Assembly: GCA_963966185.1 (NCBI GenBank)
Contig: CAWZYM010000216.1
Span: 441,001 to 505,000, forward strand
Length of the DNA: 64,000 bases
Reading direction: 5' to 3'
DNA from: Rhabditoides inermis
Taxonomy: Eukaryota; Nematoda; Chromadorea; Rhabditida; Rhabditidae
A program made the translations under genes and the position numbers. Below are positions 38,201-50,127 of this stretch, piece by piece (the first letter of the stretch is position 1; each line of letters opens with the position of its first letter). Under the pieces are notes generated by a model. It searched no databases, was not told where the DNA came from, and was given only the letters and a program-made list of their open reading frames with translations.

Positions 38201-41200
38201 AAGGGCTTCCTCGACAAGTCGATTGCGCCCATGCTCAAGGTACCTGCTCTCTCTCTCTCTCCTCTCATTCTCTCTCTCTCTCCTCTCATTCTCTCTCTTC
38301 AGGCCTTCACTGCCGACTACGACAAAGCTGTCATCGTCTGAGAGAGCAGCTAACACTTACACCCCCTCCCCTCTAAATTCTCACTTCCCCCACCCCAGTC
38401 TTAACATGCATATCCATCATCTACAGCGCGCTTCATCTTGCATATAGCTGACTTCACATTAAGTTCCATTACATTACCTTAAAAACTGACGCGCTGCACG
38501 CAACCTAGTTTGTGATAGAGAAAGTTTGTACGAAAGAGCTTCGATAGTGTGTGTGCGTTCAGGGAGCGCGATAGAATAAACACGTCTTTTGATCGATGTC
38601 CGTGTGTTGTTTTACTACCACTGAAAGGGAAAACAAGCCCCGCCCACTCACGCCCCGCCCACCTTGATATCGTCGATGAGGACTGCGGGGTCGCAGCTCA
38701 CGTAGAAGTCCTTCACCTCGAAGAGGAGAGGGAAGCAGATCACTGTGTCGCCAAACACTCTGAACAATCAAATGAACACGCGGACATCACAAGTACGTTT
38801 CATAGCCGCAATATGATTGGGAATGAACAGGTCTTCTTCTCAGGTTCGTCAGCCTCTTCTCTGCAGAACCAAACGTGCTCATCACCCACCTGAACATCTT
38901 ACTGGTGGAGAGGGGTCCGAAGGGGCGGGGCGGACGACCGGACAGGCCGAGTTTCTTGTCCCGGCCCAGACACTCGAACACCTGCGAAAGAAAAGAGTTA
39001 GCAACACTCCCCGATTACTTTGATACAAATAAAAGAGAAAGGCACAGTACCTTGACCATGCGCCAGCTCGGCCAAATCTGAATCGGCTCCACCTGAAATT
39101 CGGAGAGATCGTCGGGGCCTCACTCTCACGCTCAACTCGACAATCTCAACAGCTGTCACAAGCGTCATCATAACGTCCGTACAATCTCCACAGCACTTCT
39201 ACTTCTACCACTTCTCCCAGTACATTACAACTCTGCGGAATCGGCTAGCCACCCCTCGTACGGTACGAGTCGTACGAGACTCGTACGGTACGAGTCCCGT
39301 ACCTCGTGCGGTGTCTGTGTGGCGATGCCGTACGTGCTGAGCATCATCTGCAGGCGGGCCGAGTCGGCGATCAGCGCGATCTGCACCACCGGGTCGCCCT
39401 CCATGGAACCCTGGAAGACGGTTTGCAGGTCTACGTTCCCTGTTTAATGTCTGAACAGTAAATTTCAACCGAGTCGCCCTCCATCGAACCCTCAAATATC
39501 ACAACTTTATCTCACTTCCAAAACTTGCACAGGTTTTAAACGGGCTTCATTGTCACTTTTCACAGGTCTACTTTTTCCAAACTCTGAACGGCCGCTAAAT
39601 ACTCCAAGCATTCCTTGCTATAGTGGGCTCGCAACTGAGTTCCACTCTTTTCTCGAGAGACATTAGGGTAGTTAGAAAAAGATCAGAACCCATTGGATGG
39701 TGTTTTCATTTTGACAAAACATTGTGTGGGTAGCCAGGATCGAACCCACGGGTCGCTCTTTGCTAAGCGAGAGCGTTGCCACTACACCATGTGTCCATGT
39801 GGGTGGATCCGCGAGTTAGATATATGAACGCCAAGAATACTCTGCGATACACTTCATTCGGTATACTGTCATGATAACTGTCCATGATAATGTTTTCACC
39901 GAAAAATCCTGAGCTAAGTACGAGCCTATGTATTATATTAGTTCTTTTTTAATACTCGAGGTCATCAGTGATGTTTCATGTATTCAATTATTTCCATTTC
40001 ATAATTTTTTTGGCCATCTTCATTTGCTTAAATAAATCACCACAAGCTCACTCTAAATAACAAAACAAAGCGAAACTAATTTTCACAGGATTTAGTCCAA
40101 ACTCCAAACAAACAAAAACAAACACTCCGCCGTCCTGTCCCGAGGCCCGAGGTGTCAAAGTTCTAGCTCGTAAACGAAAAAGGTCACCCCTGCTGTTCCA
40201 CCAATCAGCCGACGACTTGGGGCCTCGGGGCACACTGCGCTCAAAGACACCGCCAATAACGAGAGATTTCGCGGTTGCTCCTCCCTCTCTTCTATATATT
40301 AACGCCTCTCGAAAGTTCCACATCACAATCCACCATGACTTGCTTCTCGATCACTCCCCGTCTGTTCACCCCGCGACGGCCGATCAGCCTCGAATCCAAG
40401 ACTCGCGCCAAGAGACTGCTCTTCGGACGGCGAGTGTTTGAAATACTTTCTCTTATAAGCTACTTTGTAACCTCTCTACTATTCGATTCACATCATCCCT
40501 TTCAGCCCTACTCCCACCACCCCTATCCACTCTACGACCTCCATCGACAAGCCCTCGCTGCTCTCCACTGTCCTCTATCCGCTCGCTCCCTTTCTACCAC
40601 TCGCACTTTACGCCACCGCTGTTTTCGTGTATTCGTCTTGAATCAACACGCCCAGATTATGTTATTGCTGTATATATTGTACATAATAAATATATGAATA
40701 TTCAATATGTGGAATAGGACTATTGGTATTGGATTTGGAAATACAAGAAGACAAGTGGTTCAAAATGACAATGAATGACGTCATCCATGCTGACACTGGG
40801 ATGACAAGAAGACGAGTGTTTCAAGAATGACGTCACCCAGACTCGCCAACCTGGAACGCCGAGTGTCGGTGGGCGGCCTTGGGGCGCTGGCTGGCGGGCA
40901 GGTGACGGTTGATCGGGTCCACATCCGACGAGTGGATCAGGTTCTCCCCTGCAGAGGAAACACAGTGAAACAAATGAATGTGTATGCGAAAAATAGGTTA
41001 TGGACAACCATCACATCACAACGACAAGTCGTGAAACCAATAAATCGTCTTCCGAAGCAAGCAAAACAATTCTTGCTTATATGAATACTTAACATCGCAC
41101 ATATCAGGAAACCTCATTCTTTCATCCAGTAACGCCCCCTTGCCCTCCCGCACTCACTGAGCAGCAGCAGTATGATGTAGATGGCGTTGCTCCACAGGTG

Positions 41201-42623
41201 GTGGCCGAACTCGTCGGGGTTGATGGGGGACAGGTCGGTCGAGTTGGGGTGCGCGCGCTCCGCCTGACAATCAAGGCATACATCTCTCTCTTCTCTTTCT
41301 CTCTCTCTCGTCTCTCTTTTTCTTCTTCTTCTCCTCCTCCTCCTCCTCCTCCTCCTGCTCCTGCTCCTGATCGAAGGAAGACTGCACGTCCCACCACTTT
41401 CCAACGAGCAAATGCGCCACATTTCTCATCACTACTACATTCCTCCAAAATCACACAGTATCCACGCAAGATTCAGGTTCCAACTCGAATTGATGAAATT
41501 GAATCAGCATCGGGAAACAATTGAGGAATTCGTTTTCCGACTCCAATCACATTCGCCGTAATCACTCTATTTATGACGTCAATTATATACTATATAGTAT
41601 ACTCGGTAATTATAAATATAAATTTATTATAAAAATTTATCTTATTAAATATATTATTAAATATATTATATTATTATAGGTATTTATAAATATTATTATT
41701 ATTATTATAAGGAACCCCGGCCGTGCCCACCCACCTCGATATTGGCCTCGTCGACGCAGTAGCACTCCGGCACGACTAGACCGCACGACACTGCAACAGC
41801 CGACAATCGTTCACGTTTATAATTCGACCCTTTCATAAGCCGCGCGCTATGGGGTCGATCAGTGGAAGACGGAACATCAGCTCGCGGCAATAGCGCGCAA
41901 AACAAGAGAGATGATTAGAGCATCGTATTCCGAGAAGCAAGCGGGGTAGATCGAAAACTATCGCCCTGGCGCAAGTTAAATACACTTTGGTGCAACCGGA
42001 TAGTACTCAAATAGATAGTACAAAAAACGCAGTATTGTTATACTATTGTTTACACTGTCCATTCGTCATTCCAGGAGGCGAATAATTTGATCTGCGGCAC
42101 TCCCTAAGGATTACGGTAGACAAATAACTTGATCTGCGATATTCTCTTAGGAATACGGTAGACGAATAATTTGATCTGCGACATTCCCTTAGGATTACGG
42201 TAGGCGAATAATTTGATCTTCGGCACACCGTTAGGATTACGGTAGACGAATAATTTGATCTGCTACATTCGCTTAGGCTTACGATAGGAAAATAATTAAA
42301 TCTGCGGCATTCTCTTAGGATTACGGTAGGCAATAATTCGATCTGCGACATTTTTCAGGATTACGGCAGACGAATAATTTGATCTGCGATTATTTCCGCC
42401 GAATTAACGTGTTGTCCACTATATTCTGCAAGAATGCTGATACGCGCGACTCGGCCTGATAACATGAAAATGGAAACGAAACCAACCGTTCTCTTCATGC
42501 ACCAGCGTCTGTTGCAGCTTCTCAAAGTACCTGCAACGATAATCCATCTCTTTCTCTTCCCATCTCTCTCTCTCCCTCCTTCTCCCTCCCTCCCTCTCTC
42601 CCACCTCTCCTCTCTCTCCTCTC

Positions 42624-42660
<37 letters not shown>

Positions 42661-45600
42661 CTCGCTCTCCCTCTCTCTCTTTCTCTTTATCTTTCTCTCT
42701 CTCTCCCTCCCTCCCTCTCTCCCCCACCTGTCCGCCAGTTGCTGGTCTCCCTTGAGCTGTGCCGTCAGACAGATCACAGCCAGGAACATCGGCATCTGAC
42801 ACTCGACGCCCTGCAACAAACGAGTATTTATGAAAGCGCTTAAGGGCTTAAGCTGCGGCCAGTCTATTCGAAAGCCATTCGGGAGTGCTTCGAAGGCATA
42901 GCAAGGCATTCCGAAGTGGGAGTGTTCGGGAGTATTCCGAAGTCAATTCGGGAGTGTTCTGGGGGCGATTCGAAAGGCAATGTCGAAGTGTTTCGGAGGC
43001 AGTCGGGAGTGTTTTGAAGAGACTGACTGCAACTTTAGCCCCGCTTGATGTACCGTATGCACTTGTTGTATAGTCAGGATATATATAGCGATTCTGGATA
43101 TGATTGAGATTGAATGAAATTATTCGTAATTCCAAATGTAACATAATAATGATGTATAAATAATCTCTTTTGTAAATAAAAAAATTATTGATAAATAATG
43201 AGTTTCTAATATCTTAAAGTGGGGGCTACCTTGCCTTGAATACTCAAAGCACAAAGTAGAATTTGTCTGAGTGTGAAAGCTGAAAGCACAAAGTAGAATT
43301 TGTCTAAGTGTCTGAGACTGTAAATGTGATGAGAAATGACGAGCTCAGTGGATGCCGATCCAGTGCAGCATTGGGCGCGCGCGCTGCCCGGTCGGTCGCA
43401 TGCACCGCCCCTTTCGACCCCGCCCACACAGGCTGCGTCTACTCTTCTCCCTTTTTCTCCTCGCCTCCCAAGTCGCGTGCAAGGTGTACACGGATGACAA
43501 CAACGAGAACGTGGACAAGAGCGACAACACGTGAGTACAGTATCCCGCACCACAGCTACCGTATACCTAACAACTACCGTATTCCTAACTCTTCAGGGGC
43601 GCGATAGTGGCGATCGTAAGTCTACTTCTTCTCATCGTCGCGCTAGTCGGAGGGTATCTGATCTACAAATACTTCAAGAAGAGGAAGGAGAGCAAGGTGG
43701 ACAAGGAACAGGTACTGTAGATGGAGGAGGAGTACGGTAGAGTACCGTATACCTAGGATGCGTACATCCCTCCAGCAGAACTGAAGCCCTACATGATTCC
43801 TGCGACAGACTTCAAATTCAACGGACCTCTAACCATCATGGAACAGTATAACGGGCCGATAGTGGGTGGAGAGAGAGAAAGAGAGAGAGAGAAAGAGAAA
43901 GAGAAAGAGAGAGAGAGAGAGAGAGATGTAATTCTTGCAGCGTCACAAAACAGAAGAAGAGCAGTCAGCGTCGCTGAAAGTTGTGGAATACGATCCCGAA
44001 CTCAACGAAGCATTCGAAACCGGCAACAACATCGAGATCATCAAGGTACGAGATACTGTATCTTGAAAATGGATACTGTAATGTACCGTATACCAGAAAC
44101 AGCACGAGATGCCGGTAAAGGCTGGCGGGAACAGAGTGGAGCATCGAACACAGCCAGAGAAGACAGAGACCGTAGGAAGGACAGAGACGCAGACAAAAAG
44201 TTCGAGAAACAACACTATCGTGGATCCGCGACCAGAGGGGGACTTTGACGTGACTCAACACGAATCGGAGACTCTCAAACTGGTAAGAGGGAGAGAGAGG
44301 TCCGAGGGGGAGAGGGGACCCGTCGGTTGCAGTCTGTGGAAGACGCGCAGCGACCGCGGGGCGAGCCGACTCCGTCGACTGCTCAGAAGGGGCGGCGAGA
44401 GAGGACCGCCTGGAAACCCCCCGCGCCCCTTCCCAAGGCAGCCTCTCTCCCAGGATCACTCGTCGTCGCACGCTCACAATCCAGATCGTCCAAAAAGGTA
44501 CGGGGTACTGTAGGTATACGGTACACTGAATATGTTTAGGTTCACATGCGAAAGAAGAATGCCTCGACGAGACGACCTCCTTCGCCCAAGCAATAACCAC
44601 TCTTAACATCTTACATTACTTTTACTCATTACAAACTGCGAACTTAGTTAAAACTGACCTTCTAACAACAGTGTGAAAAGTGTCTTAAACCAATACTTTG
44701 CTTACAGTGTCTTACAATGTTTCTCATGCCGGATAAATGTGAGAAAATCATCGAGTGCAATTGTAATTGCTACAGTATTTTTGTGTATGTTTAATGTGAA
44801 CAACGTGGGATGAAAGAAAAGTTCAAGAAAAGTGGTTCATAGAATCTGCCTCACCTGGAAGTGGCTGGTTTCGTGCTCGGCATAGTGGGTGCGCGAGTTG
44901 TCCTCCAACTCCGTGTGGTAGCCATCGCGGAGGAACCTACACCGTGACAACTATAGTGTTGTTTCTCCAACTTTTCGTCTCTGTCCGTCCTTCGGTCCAT
45001 GTTTTATCTGACTGTGTTCGATGCTCGTTCAACGCAAACTATTCTATCACAACGCGTTCCTCTGCCAAGGAATCTATTGTTTGATACAGAAACCTGATGA
45101 GGGATGACCATCTTTACGCATTCTTCCCCTTAGCGTCAACAATCTATACCAGAGGGCGAAGAACAATTCCATCCACCTCAATCATGAGGTTGGCTTGGCA
45201 AGAATCTTTCGAAAAGCTTTCGAAAAAAAGGGGTTTCGAAAAAAAATTACAAAGCTATTACTTTTCCCTTGCCGTGGAAATAAACACTTCAATCTAAAGG
45301 ACATTATTTCGCATTGTTTTTTTCGTGCCGTGGCGTTCATTCAATTCAACCGATTCAAGTGTGGCATTGAATAATGAATGGGACACGAGCGCACCTCTTG
45401 ATGCCGTAGCGTCCTTCCAGATGCTTGACGCACTTCTGCACCGTCTTCTCGAAGAGGGCCGAGTCGTGGGTGGCGAACGCCGGCCATCCAACCGTCAACA
45501 GGAGAGCAGCGTCAGTGTTCTGCAAAGCGATACCGTCAAAGTCAATGGTTTTGACCATTGACTTTGACGTCAAAGTCGTCAAAATCTGCAAAGCGATACG

Positions 45601-46615
45601 AAAGGTAACTGTAGAAAAAAAGACTGGACTATAATAGCTTTCTTTTAGTCACAGTACTTCTGTCAACTATGATAATAAAGACTCACCACTTCTGGATTAA
45701 CGATTTACCGCATGAGATTCGTACTTAGTCGAATATGGTCACTTAGTCGAATAGTTACTTAGTCGAATATGGTCATGTCCAACAAACCTCGCAAGTTATA
45801 ACATATTGGACAGTTATGACGACTACCCACCTTACTGTTGCTCTCACGCGGCAGAATAGTTTCGAATGTCGTTCTGAAAAAAAATGAAATCAACGATAAC
45901 AAACTGGAAACTACAGACTGCAGTCTGTCTTCACTACTGTCTGTTCAGTATTTCGACTTTACGACTGTTATGATTATTTCGCGTAGTGTAGCAAATTTGT
46001 CTTTCTTTCCTCACTGTTTTTTTGTTTTGTTTATCAGCCTGATTCCGACATGCACATACAATGTTAGCATGATGGGTTATATGGAATCACACACCCTCTT
46101 TCTCACTGTCTATGCCACTGTAGTCTTCACCACTGATAGAGAGGTTCGCTTATCGGTGTGTGCGTCGGTGTGTATGTGTGTGTGTGTGTCGGTGTGTGCG
46201 TCGGTGTGTATGTGTGTGTGTCGGTGTGTGCGTCGGTGTATCCGGACCTTCCCAGACTCCTCCCCTCCCCCTATTAACCTGTTCCTGTTGTGTCCGTCAA
46301 TGTCGACGTAGATGACGCTGGCCGAGTGGTTGGACGCCGCGCCGCACACGTTGAAGCCGTTGATCGCCTCCAGCGCAGCCTGCAATGGACCCTAGTCCAT
46401 TCGACTGTACGCTTCCTATCCTATCACTGGGATGTCATATTCAGCTATAACGATTCCGGATAAACACTCGAACTTGAACAACTAGTCCGATTAGCACACG
46501 TCAAGGGTCGCAGCCATATCGTGGCCTCAGACCGTGGTGAATTTAAAAAAAAAGCCAAACGAAAGGGGTAACGCCATTGTGTGAAATCTAGTATTGAGAA
46601 AAGAATAGAATCTTC

Positions 46616-46665
<50 letters not shown>

Positions 46666-46674
46666 TCTCTCTTA

Positions 46675-46720
<46 letters not shown>

Positions 46721-47347
46721 CCCCCCCTTTCCTCACCTTCACCATCCCCAGACTCGACGCATGGAGCTCGGGCTCGCCAATGTTGTATCTACAACATTGT
46801 CCGCTTATATAAAACTACTTTTAAACTTTTGAAGAGCTGATAACAGTCAGTTTCAATGCTCCGGCTCGCCAATGTTGTACCTAAATTGTCCACATGTATA
46901 TAAAACTACTTTTAAACATTTGAACTTTTGAAGATATGATAACAGTGTCCACGTGCAAATGCACTCTTCAAGCTCACATGTACTTTTTAAGCTCACAAAT
47001 CCAGTTTCTAGTTTCGATGCCAATACCGTTTCCAATTTCGTCAGTCTCAGAAGATGAATTGACTCGAAAATTTAACGCATATCTTTCAGCTCTCATTGAA
47101 ACATACTTCAAACGCCTAGGTATATAAATACTTTAGTGTAATTGAAATACATTAAAAACATAATTACTATTAGTGCCCACCTGGTGCCCCTTTCCCACAT
47201 GCCAAAGTCGGGTGTGCGGTAGGTGCGCTCAATGTAGAAAACGAGGTTCTGTATGAAACACACCTCGTGGTGCGTGTAGATGATCTGAAAGGATGGCCGT
47301 CATCTCCTCTCTCTCTCTCTCTCTCTCTCACTCTCTCTCTCTCTCTC

Positions 47348-47388
<41 letters not shown>

Positions 47389-50082
47389 CTCTCCCTCCCA
47401 CCTTGGCCCCAGCAGACACCATCTGCACCAGTGCGATGAGATATAGAGCGATCAGATCCATCTGCAGGTGGTGAAACTCCTGTAAAGATTCTCTGTCATG
47501 TCACAGTTTGTATTATGAATTGATTTGCTATCCTTTTCAAAAACACAAATAACTGTTGTTGTATAGTCAGGATATAGCGATGCTGGATACAAATATTCTT
47601 CCCTTTTAACGGAATGCGTATTTTTCAGTCGATCAATGCACGAAAACGAAAAACGTGACAATGATGTTGCATTGGCAAGAATTATCATAGCTCATGTGTT
47701 GGAATGTTCATTAGCCTGTCATTCGCATCTACCGGCAACCTCGCCAAACCGCGTAAAAGGCAGCGAGCGCGGCTCTGACACCACACAACTCGACTCAACT
47801 CGACTCACCATGACCTCTTGCTACTTTGGTGCGGGCGGCACCGGCGGTTCGATGAACACCACGTCTGCGTACTTCGCCGCTCCCGGACAGGGCGGACCCA
47901 AGCCCCCGCCCCGCAACAACAACATGGGTGGCGGCATTCCCGGACAGTCGGCCTACTTCAATGTGGGTGGCGGACCCGCGCAGGGAGCCACCTCCGCGTA
48001 CTTTGGTGTGGGAGGCGCGCCCAACATGGGAGGCGGCGGCGCCCCTCCTCCCCCTATGGCCTTCCCGCCGCCTGGAGCCGCGCCCGCCGGAGCTAAGGGA
48101 GGAGGTGAGGATTACGGTAGATACAGTAGTCCACAGTACTATTGCAGCTTCTACGATGACCGCTGTTGGTGCGCCGATGGGAATGGGTGGCAGGCCGGGA
48201 GGACAGTCTACCATGACTGCAGTGGGAGCTCCCATGGGAGGCGGAGGAATGTCTACGATGACTGCCGTCGGAGCCCCGATGCCTGGCGGTGGAATGTCTA
48301 CCATGACTGCTGTTGGCGCACCCATGCCCGGTGGAGGCATGTCCACCATGACTGCTGTGGGAGCTCCGATGCCTGGAGGTGGAATGTCGACGATGACTGC
48401 CGTCGGAGCCCCGATGGGAGGAGGTGGAGGAGGTTCGGGCATTCGTTATTGTCATGATCTCATCAATTGCCTTTCAGCCTCTACGATGACCGCAGTGGGA
48501 ACGCCCATGGGCGGAGGAGGCGGACAGTCCACGATGACCGCTGTCGGAGCTCCGATGGGTGGCAGGCCCGGAGGACAGTCGACTATGACTGCCGTCGGAG
48601 CTCCCATGGGAGGCGGAGGAATGTCCACCATGACTGCTGTTGGAGCGCCGATGCCCGGAGGAGGAATGTCTACGATGACGGCTGTGGGAGCCCCGATGCC
48701 TGGAGGTGGAATGTCGACTATGACCGCTGTTGGAGCTCCTATGGGAGGCGGCGGACAGTCTACCATGACCGCAGTGGGCGCGCCCATGGGTGGAGGTGGC
48801 ATGTCCACCATGACTGCTGTTGGTGCTCCCATGCCTGGTGGAGGAATGTCGACCATGACCGCTGTTGGCGCGCCGATGGGCGGAGGCGGAGGAGGTTGGT
48901 CGATACTGTCCTTGATTCAGTCCTGATGTCATCATCCTCCCTATTCAGCCTCGACGATGACCGCTGTCGGAGCCCCGATGGGCGGACGCCCCGGAGGTCA
49001 GTCGACCATGACCGCAGTTGGCGCACCCATGGGAGGAGGCGGCATGTCGACAATGACTGCTGTTGGAGCACCCATGCCCGGAGGAGGAATGTCCACTATG
49101 ACTGCCGTGGGTGCTCCCATGCCCGGCGGAGGAATGTCGACCATGACCGCGGTCGGTGCCCCGATGGGCGGTGGAGGCGGCGCCTCCACTATGACTGCTG
49201 TCGGAGCCCCGATGGGAGGTCGTCCGGGAGGCACGTCGACCATGACTGCCGTGGGTGCCCCGATGGGAATGGGAGGCGCGCCCGCTCCCGCCGGAGCCCC
49301 GATGGGAGGAGGCGGCGGCGCTCCCATGATGCCGATGGGAGGCGGCGGCGGAGGCGGTGGAACCACGTCGGGATACTTTGGAGTGAGTGCTTGATCTTGT
49401 TTGCTCTTAGTACACCACGCATCTAGGTCGGCGGAACCCCTGTTGCTGGCGGAACATCTGCCTACTACGGCGTTGGCGGAGGCGGCGGTGCTAAGGTACT
49501 GGCGCGCCAAATTCAAATAGCACGCTCTTTCGTTTCAGCCCAAGCCGGCATACGGCGGTGGCGGCGGAGGCATCCCGGGTCAGTCTGCGTACTTTGGAGT
49601 GGGCGGTGGAGCTGCTGCCGGATCCACCTCGGCCTACTTCTCTCCCAAGTGATCGAATACACTGTTCCTAGGCTAGCCCCATTAGTATCGAATCAATCTT
49701 TCACTTACAGTAATCACATACCCATTACCGTAGAGTAGGTTTTGCGCCGCCGCCGTTTATTCGCATTGTGTATCAATCGCTCGTGGATTTTGAATAAACG
49801 CCGTCGCAATTTTTGTGGTTTACTTTTACTGCATTTGGTGGTTTTGGTTTTGCTCTTCACTGTCGTCATTGATGATTTGTTGGCATGATGGTTTTGGTTT
49901 TGTTAAGTTTTGGTATGGGTTTGGTTTATGTTTGGCTTGTTTTGATGGATTTGGTGTTTTTGGTCTTGGAATGTGGAAAATAAGCAATCAGGATGTGGGG
50001 TGTGGGGCAGGATGTGGGGCAAGTGCAGAGGAGCAACAATTGGGGGCAAGTGAGGGCCAAAGAAAGAATCACAGATGGAGAG

Positions 50083-50127
<45 letters not shown>

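Noticed and set aside
46150..46311. Cys-rich frame [10 protein letters not shown]
   Set aside because: Translation of a GT repeat in PHKB intron 10.
47795..48856. Minus-strand repeat proteins opposite the SSQ-like gene
   Set aside because: Antisense of a codon-level repeat; introns of the + gene and its family match decide the strand.
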